From positions 2,069,064 to 2,133,063 of the forward strand of contig BCJX01000004.1 in NCBI GenBank assembly GCA_001600415.1: DNA of 64,000 nucleotides, given 5' to 3'. Of the stretch, positions 31,840-44,058 are shown piece after piece (within the stretch, counting starts at the first letter, position 1; each line of letters begins with the position of its first letter). The position numbers and the translations under genes are program-made. The notes beneath the pieces were generated by a model. That model saw nothing but the letters and a program-made list of their open reading frames with translations, had not been told where the DNA came from and did not search any database. Source of the DNA: Pascua guehoae. Taxonomy: Eukaryota > Basidiomycota > Tremellomycetes > Trichosporonales > Trichosporonaceae.

Positions 31840-34392
31840 ATGGCTCAGATCATTCCATCAATTGTAAGCAAGCATGTCTTGGCGGCTGGGCCCAGCACCA
31901 CAGTTGCGTGACTAACACGTTTCTACCAGACCTCGCTGCCCGCCGAGCACAATACGGGCGCGTCGGTCGAGGACATCCAGGACCGTCTCCCGTCCATCTG
32001 CGTCGACTACCTTTCGCACGACTGGACCGAGGAGGATGTTTGGGCATCATGGCGCAACATGACGCGCCACAAGCACGAGATTGCCAACGGCGTCCGTCTC
32101 GAGAATGCCAGCTGGCGCACATGGAACAAGCAGCGCAACAAGCTGCGCACCATTAGCCCAGAGACTCTCAACTGGTGAGTATGGTCGCCAGGCCTGGTAT
32201 TGTCGGACGGCAAGAGCCTCGACTCGTTGGCGCACGGCGCCATGAACCACACACACACAACACGCCGACTGGTCGGAAAACGTGTGTGGGCGACCGGAGG
32301 AATTGCGGCCACCACCGCCTTTCTCTCCTGCCGCCCATCTCCGACCCGACCATTGTCATCCATCGTTGCCATGGTTGCTGACGCTTGCCACAGGCTAAAA
32401 GACTCTGATGTCACCTGGCTATATGGCCCTCTTCACACGGCCAAGGTTGAACCTGTTCCCACAATGAAAGAGGCGTCGACCGCGGCTCGTCTTGGCATTG
32501 ACACAGACAGGGGGTTCAAGCCAGGTATCCTCAAGCACAGGACACTATCCGAGCTCTTGTCCATCCCAAACCAGAGTTCTGCATTCGACGACGAATCAGA
32601 GGACAACCTTGACAATGGCACCACCCCGCACCGCGCCGGGTTGGCCCACCGTGCAAAGTCCGAGACCAACCTGCAACGCTCCAACTCGATGCCTGTTCGC
32701 AAGCGCTCCCCTGCCACGAGCCTGACGCGCAACAACAAGCTGCAGCAGTCGCATTCAAAGGAACGCTCCCCCGAGAGCCAGCAGTCGTCGTCTACCAACA
32801 AGAGGCACATTTCCTTCAACACGTTTGTCGAGCAGGTCATTTCGCTCGACGAGCCCGTGATTGCAGGTCGCCGTGACTCGGACTCTGACTCGGATGATGT
32901 TCTCGAGATGCGTACCACCCTCTCGCGCTTTTCCAGCCGCTCGTCCGTGTCGCCGACCGTCACCCACACGTCTATTACCATTGCAAAGATTCCTCCGACC
33001 ATGCTCAAGACGATGGGCTCATATGCAAACAACCCGTCGCTGCCACGGATGGTCTATGCCCCTCCGCCCGAGTACTGCTCGCCGCAAAACGAAAACCCGC
33101 CCGCGACCACTGCACCATACGGCGGTGCGCAAGCTGTGCCGGCGCCACTCAACGTGCCCGGCAAGAACTGGCGCCGTGACGACGACGACTACGGCCTTGG
33201 CTTTGACTACTTTGGTGGACCCGACCTTACGGGGTCGAGCCCACGTGCGAGCCCCGCATACGGCCGCCCTCCTGCTGTCCAACAACCGCCTGCGCAGCCA
33301 AAATGGCGCCAGGCAGGTACCAGCGTCGACTCGTCGACCTCGCCGTCGCCTTCATCGTCGTCGTCGTCTCTCAACGTGAACGGCGTCCCATCCCCGCAGC
33401 CAGGGCGCAGTATTCTCAAAGTCCGCCCTGCAGCGGCAGTGTCGTCTTCGTCGCCAGAGCCAGTCTCGCCTCCTGTGCTGTTCAACTACAACCCGTCGGT
33501 CGCAACTGGTATTGGCGGCATGTATGGCAGCTATGAGCAGGCCGGCTTGCCGATCGGCTCGCCTCCTCCGGGTACCAGCACGAGCGATAGCCAAGAGCGC
33601 GGCCGGTCGACGTCGCGTGGCCACGGCTCGTCGCAGTATGACCGGTCTGGCTCGCGCAGCGCGTCCAACAGCTCGTCGGCGTCAATGGGATCCGTGTCGC
33701 GCTCGCCCGTCGAGACGCACGCTGCATCCAAAAACCACCGTGGGGCCAACGCGCAGCAGCAGTTGCTCCTTGACAAGGTCCAGGAAGGTGCAGCATGGGA
33801 GCCAGCGGCCAACCACCAGTCGCAGGGCGAGCCCATGGACGTTGACCACTCGCCCGACAGCTCGTCGACGCCGACGCCGCACTCTTCCCCGCAGGTTAGT
33901 AGTTTCTTTCTCTCCCCCACCCCCATTCTCTCACCACCGCAGGACCTGTTTAGCATCTGACTGACCCAGAAATAGATTGTCTTTCGGCCGCTGAAAGACA
34001 CATCGCCCTCGTCCCTCCCCCACACATCCACCCGCCAATCTTCAGCGGCAACGGCTGCGCCGGCTGTAAAGATTGACACTGCCGCCACCTCCGCCAACAA
34101 CAACACTCCCACCCCCACCCGCCGCTTCGACTCGGCTGCGGGCGCCCCACCCACGGGCGTCATCACCCAGTCGCCAGTGGCAGTCACCACTGCTCCCGCC
34201 TCGGCAGAGGCGACCCTGTCACAGCCGGTCGACGACGACGACGGGTCGACTCTGATCGGCCGAGCAACCAACATTGCCAACACGGCCAAGGACCTCCTCG
34301 GCGCATTGTGGTACGGGGCACAGGATGAGGCCAGCCGACCGCGTGCACAGCAAACCCCACGGCGCCACCAGCGCGGCTCGTCGCTTGGATAA
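31840..34392 (+). CDS. Reg1/Hex2-like regulatory subunit of protein phosphatase 1 (DUF1752)
   Basis: Exons 31840-31863, 31930-32174, 32394-33894 and 33976-34392 give about 728 residues. Residues 25-105 match the DUF1752 domain of Reg1 and nitrogen-regulator relatives (VDYLSHDWTEEDVWASWRN, WRTWNKQRNKLRTISPETL, DVTWLYGPLH). A Reg1-type PP1-docking motif RHISFNTFVEQV lies near residue 227. The rest is a low-complexity Ser/Pro/Asn region, and the C-terminus has TLIGRATNIANTAKDLLGALW, a likely amphipathic helix. In yeast Reg1 targets the phosphatase Glc7 to Snf1 for glucose repression; the same role is inferred. The first exon encodes only eight residues, followed by a standard GTAAGC donor. Confidence 0.85.
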
Positions 34393-37300
34393 GCGTACAG
34401 AGTTGCAACCCGATTAATCGTTTGCTGGACGCCCACTTTTTTTTTTCTTCCTCTTTCCTTCTTTTCAACACTCCATTATTACTTCCACCCGCACTCTCCG
34501 CTGTGTCTCGCCCTCGGTCCTCGTCACGTCCTACCTACCCCCTGCACATCCAACCCGATACTAGCTCCATGTCCCGTCTCTCTCATCCCGCATCACTTCT
34601 TGTACCACCCACACCAAGGCACCGCAACGTGTAACTTTGTTCTGCATCCCCTCATCCAAACAAGCGAGGCTTTTATGATCCTTCCGCGTGTCGCACTCGT
34701 GCGCGCCCCGCCCCCAGGCGGCCAGGCCGTCAGCCTCTAGGCAATGTGTCGCAGTCTCACCGTGTCCTAACCCAACGGAATGCATGTACGTCGACGGTCA
34801 AGTGTGGCAAGCGGCACGTGGAATCGTTGGCAAGCGAGTTGTTAGTGGGTTGAGCCTATTGCGTGTCGTGTTCCCTGGGTGCTTGGAACGTGCTATCAGT
34901 TTACTATCACCTTGCTATCAGATTGCTATCAGTGCTATCAGTGCTATCAGTGCTATCAGTGCTATCGGTCATCAGCGTGCTATCCCTGGCAATCCTGGAG
35001 CAATCAGCACTCGCCGTCGGTGCTGCGCCAACCTGCAGCCTGTAACCCCAGCCCAAACTCTGCACCCCAAATAACCACCCCACCACACCCCAAGTGACCA
35101 AACCCCACCGACCAAGTCCTCAGTACCAAACTTTACGAACCTCGTGAAGCACATGTCGCAATAGTGTGGGAGCACACAAGTTATCCCAGGTATCCCACCG
35201 CTCCGGGCATGCGGAGGGGGTGAGCATCCAAGAGCTAGAGGGAAGACGCACGAGCAGGGACATGACATGCCGCTGCAGTCTGAAGCGGGGCCGAGTTGAG
35301 GATCCAGATACGTGATCGAGAGTTGAGCGTCGAGGGAATGGTGGGAATGGGATGGAGGCAATGGTCGCCGAGGACAACTGGTCGAAGTGATTATCATCAT
35401 TGGAAATCGAGATGACACGCGATCGCGGGTGGGGACCGTCCGTTGTGCGCTGCACGGCTGCACGCCTGCACCGCTGCATGCTGCACCCCTGCACAGCTGC
35501 ACCCCTGCCTCGTTGTTTGGATGTGCACTGGTACGCCGGTACCGCGGCGGGCAAAAACATGCCAGGCGGCACGATTCCCCTTTGCCTTGCCTCCTTGCCT
35601 GCTTGCCTGCGGGTCGGCAGCGTGTCTCGCCGATTAGCGCGCTGGCACGATGTACGCTCTTTGACCTGGTTGGCCTGGAGGCCTACAGCAACGAGGATTG
35701 ACGCAAACACGGGGGAGTAGCGCCTCCGTACGGTGCGCGATGGCCAACGCAGTACAAACCATGTGGCTCATGGCTGTACTGTACCCCAGTACATGTACAG
35801 TACAGTACGCACAAGTGGGGCATTTCTTGTTGGCGAGCACAGTATATCAGTATACACCTGCACTTGGCTTGGTGCAAGTACCGGACCGGCGTACATGGCT
35901 GCATCCACCACGGATCGGGGTGTTTGACTGGGACAGACACAAACCGGCCAACCGGCGCCGGAGGGGCAAGCAACGAGCGACCACTAGACTGCCCCTTCAA
36001 GCAAGCTTGAAGTGGAACACATCAGTACACATGAGTCGAGTCGGATCGCTCTTAGTTGCATAGCTGAGCGGTGCGATCCGACAATGATCAACGCATCCAC
36101 GCATGCGAGGGCTGGCGTGTAATCGATGTCACGCGCTGTCCGCCATGTTGTTGGAGGCTAGAGGCCGAGGCGGTGGCCATTCCCAGGGAAAGAACCGTTA
36201 CCAGAGGTGGGATACATTAACGCACTGGCCGCCTTGCCGCATGGCCCACCTGCCACTGGCCACCTGCCGCCTGAACCGTCACAATCATGCGCACTGCACA
36301 ACGATTGCACAGGTTATAATGGCACCATTCTGATCCCCGGATCGGCAGTCACGCACAAATTCCGACTCACCTGCTCACCTGCCTCACCTGCTTCACCTCT
36401 GCCCATCCACACACCTACACCTCACCACGCTCACCACGCTCATTCCACTCACTCTGTTCATGCACACCGACGCTAGTCTGCGCTAATCTGAGATACGCAT
36501 GCCGAGGTGAGCCGTGCGTGGTGCGTGTCTGGCCTCTGGCCTCTGGCGGCGTGTCCTCCGGGTCCCAGGGGCAGCTGCACGCTCAGAGTAACAGCGGCCC
36601 AGACCAAAGTGGCACTTTTGACATTTGGGGAACGCAAGTGGCACTCTGGTGAACGGTAGACTCTGTGGCAAACTAACAACTCACGTGCACGCCCAGCCTC
36701 CCCGGGTGTTCAGTACAATTCCCAAACACTACTTCCCAAACACTGCGCGCACTGCGCCAAACGATGAAACGTACGCGTAGACGCGTACAGTCCACCCGAG
36801 GCACGGCGTTTGAGTGCAAAGTGTTAAAGTGGAAAGCACAATGGGGTCCATGCGCTGCGCCCGACACGGCACTGCGCATGACAACTGCTCCACAACAACC
36901 CGGACAGAGTGATCCGCCCCGCTGATCCGCTGACGGTACTCCTAACGGTGCCGCGGAGTTGGCACGAGCTCCCCAGCTGCCCAGAGGTCCAGATGTCCAG
37001 AGATCCAGCCCAGGCTACCCGTAGCAAGCAGCGGATCCGGCCGGGGATCGAGCAGCGCCAATCGTGCGCATCCAGCGTGACCACTGCCAATCGCACAAAG
37101 CGCGTGGCATGTACCACATCGGTGCTAGTTGGCCCGACTAGGACGAGCATGAAGAGGCTTGTTGGAAGGGGGTTGCACAGCGACGGCGACGGCGATGGCG
37201 ATGCGCAACGCACCGCACCTCACGACCACCATGGCACCATGGCGGAGAGGGCGCAGTGGAGCACCCCACGCAGGTCGTCTCTCATGACGTCCTTGTCCTT

Positions 37301-39576
37301 GTCCCCAGTGCTGGCGCTATCGAAGCATCCCGGCAGAAAGTGACTTGGTCCAGGAGGAAACGAGGACGAGGACGAGGAGGCACAGCTCCATGCCCTCGTG
37401 CTACACTGGTGGTGTTCGGGCGCCTCGGCTGCGCAAGCGGACGAGTCCACAGCCACTAGCCAGGCGGTACTCTCCACTCGGGGGATCCGGGATCCACAAT
37501 CCTTGGGCTCCACGCACACGCTCCGCGTGCGCCCAGATAACGGAGGTTGCGCCGGGTTGGCCAGGTTGGATGGGGACAGTCGTATCTGGGATATCTGCGC
37601 CCCTCGTCGGCGCATGCGGTGCGTTAGATATTCCAAGGTGGTCGTCGTGGTGCACTGTGGTCCGCATCGTTACCCGTGCGGCGTGCGGCGTGCGGCGTGC
37701 GGCGGGTGCAGGGCCGTCTGGAATGGCCGTGTCGGCGATCAGACGTGGTCCCAGCACCAGCACGACGCACATGGATACCAGTGTCCGAGTCGGGCCTCGC
37801 CCCGGACCGCGAGCGCATGCTGGCATGCTGGATCCAGGATCCAGCTCGAGCCAGACAGCTCCAGCTCCACAGCACAAAACATCCACACCCGACGCGTGGC
37901 ACACGTCACGCGCTCCAAGCCGCAGCGCGCAGCATCCCAAGCTACACGCTGCAAGCAGACGAGCCTGGGTGTGGCCCGAGTGGCGCGGCGGCGGTTGTCG
38001 CGCAGCAGTGGTCGTGGTCGCGACCGGGCGGGCGGGGCGGCAGGTGGAGAGGACTGAGGCTGGGGCTGGGGCTGGGGCTGGGGCACAAAGTCGTTGCTGT
38101 GTGGAATGTTTGGGCCAGAAGCTAGAAGTATGCGAGCATACCTGGTGTTGTCTGTTTCTTTTTACCTGTTCTGGGAGTGGGGGTCGCCGCCATTCCGGTG
38201 TTGCGCCCCTCTGCTCGGGTGGCACGCTGACGCTGACGCTGGCTCGCTCGCTCGGTGCACAACGGCGGACGGGTCGCAAAGGAGGCAAGGAGGCATGACG
38301 CACGCGTAGGGTGTGCTATTGTCTCGACTCGCGACCTCGAGGAAGGCTTCTTTGTGTGTTGTGCTGTGTGTCTTCCGGACGCCGGTGACCGCAAGCAAGC
38401 AAGCCAGGTAGACTACAGGCAGCTAGGCAGACTGCAGCGCATGACATTGTCCTGGACACACACGGGTACCCGGGGAGGGGGGGAGCATAAATGGACTCGC
38501 GCGGGGGCGTATCCTTCCTTTTCCTCGTCATCCATCCTTCTATTGTCGCGTCCTCGCTCCCATCCCCCTGCCACCCATCACCCACACTTGCTTTTGTTAT
38601 CTCTTGCCGTCTTCTGCCCTCCCGACTCGCTCCTCACTCCATCCCTTCATACCTTCGTCCTCCGTGACAGCGTCGCCCAGCGATCCATCCCTGCGTGCTC
38701 GCGACCGCTCACCCGCCACACGCCGCCCACGCTCACACAACACACACCCCAACACCAACACGTCACGTCCACCATCACCCCCCGGCACCCCCATTGTCAC
38801 CAACACGCTCATCCTTGCGCGACATCGGGCAGCAGTCTAAAACGCACCTTGCCGTCGCGGATCAGAAGCATCGCCGTACACCACCTGCCTCGCCTCGCGA
38901 ATCGTCGAATCCTCTTTTATCCCACTCCTCCACAGCTTCTGGGCCTGCCTGTCCCCCTTCCTCTCCTGGCTTCTAGTGCGGTTTCCTACCCCTTGCCGCT
39001 TTTATCCCTCCCACCCCGCTGCCATTCCCCTCGTGCGTCGCAGAGTGCTGTATTCCAGAGGGCCAGTGGAGACCAAAACACCCGCCCTGCAAACGCCCAA
39101 CAAGACCTAGGTCACCCGCAACCCACCGTCGTCACCCGGCTGTGCCAAGTACGGCCCAACAACGCGCACAAGGGCCACAAGGGGTCCTGTGTTGCGCCCT
39201 CTCTCGGCACACCAACACCAACACATACAATACACACACACACACACACCAACACCCACCACCCGTCACACCTGCACCCCCCCCCCCCCCAACGCTCACT
39301 CCCACTTCCCTTTATCGTCCTTGTTCCCTGTCCCGTGGGAACCATCAAGTGATTCCCGCTCCAGCTCTTTCCTTTCCTTTGTCCCTTGTCCTCTCCCTCT
39401 CTCCACACTTTGTTGGCCTCGTCCACACCACTGCCACGCCGCCCCCCTTTGTTCCTTGGAACTACCCACACAACACCGCGTCTGGCCACCCCGTTTGCCA
39501 TTGTGCCACCGCCCTTCTTTCCTCCGTCTTGCACCTTTGCTACCTCTATGCGTTCCCCCTCGCCAACCTCTTATAG
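34393..39576. other. Long intergenic region, no supported gene
   Basis: Large overlapping ORFs on both strands (for example 37345-38298 plus and 37401-38303 minus) are best explained by low stop-codon frequency at high GC; none has a domain or clear splice sites. Simple repeats include the 9-bp array at 34924, ctgca-rich DNA around 35450-35515, (ac)n at 39229-39250 and C14 at 39277-39290. The final 1 kb is CT/CA-rich and fits a long promoter or leader of the zinc-finger gene. Confidence 0.45.
34924..34968. repeat. 9-bp tandem repeat (tgctatcag)5
   Basis: Five head-to-tail copies, the last with one change; further diverged copies (tgctatcag, actatcac) precede it from 34891. Confidence 0.85.
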
Positions 39577-39897
39577 ATGGCATATTGCCCACCGTTGTGA
39601 GTTCTTCATCCCTCCGACTTTGACTTCAACGCTCAACACATTATCCCTCCCACACATCCACACCAACTCCACCACACTTGTCCACTCCGCCGGCGGCACC
39701 GTCAAACACCCACACACCCACGCACACGCTCACCACCAGACTCACCGTCACCACCGCTCCACGTCTACCACCCGTACAAAAAGCCCGACCAGTCCCAAAC
39801 CCAGGACGTTGAACGGCGTACCGAGCCCCAACAGCAAGCCCCACCTCAAACGCAGTACCAGCCCCAGCAGCCAAACTACGACCTCGAGCCCCGCAGA

Positions 39898-41062
39898 ATG
39901 GCCACTGTCCCGCTTGTCCAGCCCATCGACTTTGCCCGCTTCCCCCTCCAGTACCACTCTCAGGTGCACGCCGAGTCGCACACGCGCGACAACAATCGCC
40001 AGAAACCCCGCCAGTCGGCGTCGACTTCGTCAGCCAGCACGTCTTCCACTGGCAACTCGAACACTGCGTCGAGCACGTCGCCAAGCGCCGAAACCAACTC
40101 GAACACGAGCACCGTTACGGTCCCCTCGGCCGACGAGTCGTCGCTCACCCCGACCTCGGCTCCGCCCCACCAGCAGACGTTTTCGCCTCGCAACTACTCG
40201 CCCCCAAACCAGGTCCAGGTCCTCACCCCGTCCGACACTGGCAGCGTTTCCCTTCTCTCCCCTCGCGAAGCCGGCGTCAACTCGCCCTGGTCCCAGCCCA
40301 AGGCCATTCCGGGGACTGCAACTGCAACCGCCTCGCGCGACGTGCCCTTCCACCCTGCGGCCATTCCCTACGCCCAGGTTGCGCCGTACACCACTGCCGA
40401 CCTCCAGAACGAAGGTTACCCGGCCCCTGCCTACCAGTACTACCAGCAGCCGTACGCCATGTCGCCCCCGCAGCCCCAGGAGTCGGCCGACGACAAGCGC
40501 CGTCAGCGCGAGCAGCTCAAGTCGCGTCGCCACGTCTGGTACGTCGAGCTCAAAATATTGGCCTTGCATACATCACTCACTCACGTGCGCAGCCCCGTCT
40601 GCGATAAGCGTTTCAACCGCCCCTCGTCGCTAAACACTCACATGTCCGTGCACACGGGTGCCAAACGTGAGTTCCATTCCCGCCCCCACCCACTCCGACA
40701 ACTCCACCTACACGTCATCACTAACGCCCAGCGTACCAGTGCACCAAGGAGGGCTGCGGCCGTCGTTTCTCAGTTTCGTCCAACCTCCGGCGGCACGAAC
40801 GGGTGAGTCCAAAATTCCAGACACCCTCATCCTTCGCATGCTAATGCGCTAGAAGACGCACGAGCAGCGCGCCCGTCCCAAGCAGCCCGCGCCGCCCCCG
40901 GCAACGAGCGCCCACTCTCGCTCCGCATCGCCCATGCCGTACCCCCAGGGGGGCTTTTACGCCAACGCCGCCGCCCCCGTCGCCAGCAACCCCTACGCGT
41001 ACCCCGCATACGCTCCCGGGCAGGGCGCCGCCCCGGCCCCGTTCCACTACGGCATGTCGTAG
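39898..41062 (+). CDS. C2H2 zinc-finger transcription factor
   Basis: Exons 39898-40538, 40593-40666, 40732-40802 and 40856-41062 give at least 330 residues. A Ser/Thr/Pro/Gln-rich region of about 200 residues is followed by a basic stretch (DDKRRQREQLKSRRHV) and two C2H2 fingers. The first is CPVCDKRFNRPSSLNTHMSVH, then the linker TGAK, and the second CTKEGCGRRFSVSSNLRRHERTH. A short Ala/Pro/Tyr-rich tail ends the protein. Introns cut both fingers. The frame stays open upstream of this ATG to about 39601 with plausible Gln/Pro-rich coding (YHPYKKPDQSQTQDVE), so the true start is probably in an upstream exon I could not place. A DNA-binding nuclear regulator; target genes unknown. Confidence 0.85.
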
Positions 41063-41941
41063 GCGAACACTAAAAGCGGTGACCCACAACTCAAGTCTGT
41101 CCTTACGCGGTAGTCTAGCTGTAGCCCAGCACAGCACTCTGCACCGATCTCAATACCATCCCGACGACACGATTTTTGACATTGTAGAATTTTTTTTGCC
41201 ATCTGGAGATAACGCAACGAACATTGTAGATAGTATACATGCCAGGAGAGGAGAAGGGGGAGAACAAAAAGAGAAATTGTGTCATAGTTGGGGGAAACAG
41301 CCTTGACAATTAATTTCTTGGTAGAACGATGATGTGAACTTGATTCTTGTGCAATGTCCTGCAGCTGCAAACCAGGAAGCATGAACAGAACGTTCACCAT
41401 GCGAGTTGTCCGTCGAGCGCACTGTTGGCACGATTGGGGGGAGAGTTGTTCGCAAGAACATTGGGTGTGCCCACCGGCACGCAGCTTCCATGTATTGTCT
41501 GTATGTTGCGTAGGCTTCAGTCGCATGCCAAAGTCATCATGCCACCTGCCATTCTTGGCGCATTGCTCGCTTGCCGCGCTAGCCGTCCATCGCATCCACC
41601 TCATCTCACCATGCAGATGGGTGGCCATGGGTGGATGACCGTGCGCCACGCGCCACTTAAAGTGGCGCCACAGTGGGCCGTGGGGCAACATTCGCGCCAC
41701 CCCCCAAGCCCCTTTCCACCATAATGACGTGTCATCACACGAGCCATCTTTATCACAACCCCGCCCGGCCGCCACCGCCTCGTGTGTATTGGGGCCACCA
41801 TGCACGTACGCGACTCGGCCCCCCCTTTGCTCTGGTCGTCTCAACATCTCTTCTTTCAACTCCCATTCTTAAACCACGGCACACCCGCTGCTCACATTCT
41901 TTCCCTCGTCCTTCTCCCCCATCCCCACTAGATTCGGCGTC
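41063..41941. other. Intergenic region, zinc-finger gene to UBC6
   Basis: No gene seen. It contains the UBC6 promoter with an AT-poor, CT-rich leader at 41840-41935. Confidence 0.5.
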
Positions 41942-43575
41942 ATGGCGTCCAAGGTCGCGCAGAAGAGGGTACGTACGCGGTGCCACTCGGGCCCGGCCCG
42001 GCGGCGGTCGGTGGCAACCCGAAGGCAAGGCAGGGAAGGGAGGCAAGGGAAGCACGCTGACCTCCACCAGCTCCAGAAGGTGTGTTGATTGTGTGCACCG
42101 CACGGCGCCGCAGCGCAGAGCGGCCATCTCGACGTCAAAGGGCGTGCGATGTGGGACTGTGGACTGCGGATTGCGCGTCGTCGCCAGCACCGATATGCAT
42201 ATCCACACCATCACAACCAGCCCTAGACCGCATTGTCCCCGGCCACTAGCTCGCTTCCTCCGTGCCGGCCGGAAGCGCACAGCCCCGTGCAGCGCTAACG
42301 AGCAGGAGTACCTTTCGATGCAGAAGAGCCCGCCTCCGTTCATCTGGGCCGTCCCTGAGGAGAAGAACATTCTTGACTGTGAGTACGAGGAAGACACGGC
42401 TGTTGACACTTCTGATGCGAGCATTGCTGACGCCCAGGGCACTTTATCATTGTGAGCTTCCCACTGTGCCTTGAAGCTCTCGACTAACGACAGCGCGGGC
42501 CGCCCGACACGCCGTACGCGGGCGGCGAGTACCATGGCCTCATCTGGTTCCCTAGCGACTACCGTGAGCGCTGACCTGATGGTCTGCATGCTTTCAGCGC
42601 TGACGAGACAGCTTTCAAGCCGCCCGACGTCAAGATGTTCACGCCGACGGGCCGGTTCGATTGCGGCGTCAAGATCTGCATGAGCATGACTTCTTAGTGA
42701 GTTAAGATGAGTCTTCGTGAGCTAACTCTCAGTCACCCGAGCACGTACGTTTGTACTCGTTGACCGTGGTGTGCTTTACTGACTCGTGCAACAGGTGGAA
42801 CGCCGCGTGGTGGGTTTGGACACCAGGGGGTATAGCTAACCCACCAGGTCCGTCGCGACCATCCTCACCGGCCTCCTCTCTTTCATGCTCAGCGACGAGT
42901 GCGTGCTGGGTCTCCTCTGCGTTACAGCCGCTGACAAGCAGGATCACTGCTGGCGCAGTCAAGACGACCGACGAGCAAAAGCGCCAGTTTGCAAAGGCGT
43001 CGCACGCCTTCAACCTCAACTCTAAGAAGTTCAAGGTGGGTTCGTCCTCGTTATGGAAAACTGACCCAGCAGGACATCTTTCCCCAGGTAACTCCACTGT
43101 GCCCCGGCGACACTGACCCCAGTACGCGACACCACAAATGACCGACCTCCCCGACATGGGTCTCCACCCCACTGCAAACTCTGTATGTCGCGTACGCTCC
43201 CGTGTCGCCCGCTGACGGCAGGGTGCAGAAGTAAAGTCTGCCTCTGCCATCTCTGCACCCGATACCCCCGTGTCATCGGTACGCACGACGCCATTCTCGT
43301 CCGAGGCCAACACGCGCACCCACTCACCCGCGCCAAACACCAATCTTCACAACACTCCCCCAAACCCAAACTCCACCAACATTCCCCACCCCCTCGCCCC
43401 CCCACGCTCTCTCACCCAGCCTGCATTCACCGCCCAACCACCAGAGACAAGGGCCCTCCCCAACCCCCAGCCACCCGCAGAGATACATGGCCTCCAGCGA
43501 CGTCCGTGGTACCCGTCCTGGCGCTGGCTCATGGCCATTGTGCTCCTCGCGGTCCTGGGGCGTCTCTCGCAGTAG
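41942..43575 (+). CDS. UBC6: Ubc6-type tail-anchored ubiquitin-conjugating enzyme (ERAD E2)
   Basis: Thirteen exons can be joined without breaking frame: 41942-41968, 42071-42079, 42306-42378, 42438-42451, 42494-42563, 42612-42696, 42733-42744, 42795-42809, 42848-42898, 42942-43035, 43073-43087, 43123-43182, 43222-43575. They give 292 residues. The UBC fold follows yeast Ubc6 and human UBE2J2 closely: KRLQKEYLSMQKSPPPFIWA, PPDTPYAGGEYHGLIWFPSD, FKPPDVKMFTPTGRFD. The catalytic Cys is in KICMSMTSYHPSTWNAAWSV. A Pro/Asn/Thr-rich linker leads to a C-terminal membrane anchor (WLMAIVLLAVLGRL). It should sit in the ER membrane, facing the cytosol, and ubiquitinate misfolded proteins with a Doa10-type ligase. 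Exons 2, 4, 7, 8 and 11 are only 9, 14, 12, 15 and 15 nt. Confidence 0.92.
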
Positions 43576-44058
43576 TTGTGTATGTATGGTTTTGTGGTAT
43601 ATCTGCATGTGTACTATCAGTGATGGCATGGGTGTGGGCGCTGGGATTGGGCTGCGGCGTGGCAGCTGTTGCTCTCGGATGAGCCGATGTCGGCGATAAG
43701 TGGGACGAGCGCGCGCATATGCTGCCATCTCGGGAAACAAGACGCAAGTGACGCGCGACTGGAACGTTGCATAGATGGACATGGTCAGCATGACTTGGAG
43801 ACAACACGCCAACTGCAGATCTTGAGCGCACAACAAGACGTCCAGTCTCGTTGTACTTCTCGTAGCCAACTTCCGACAAAACCTACCACCGCCAGAGTGC
43901 CCCCCTACGCTCGCCACTCTGTCACTGACCGCCGACCAAGCGCACGACGACCTCGTTGCTGCATGCCATACATCTCTACCGGGCCATATGCCTGTATATG
44001 CCAGCCCCTTCGCTTCGCTCGCGTCTGCTCGCTTGGCTCGCTGCGCTCACGCGCACGC
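43576..44058. other. Convergent intergenic region, UBC6 and PRE9 3' ends
   Basis: No gene seen; two genes terminate toward each other. Confidence 0.5.

Noticed and set aside
37345..38303. Pair of 300-codon ORFs on opposite strands
   Set aside because: Mutually overlapping, low-complexity composition, no splice sites or domains; expected by chance at this GC content.
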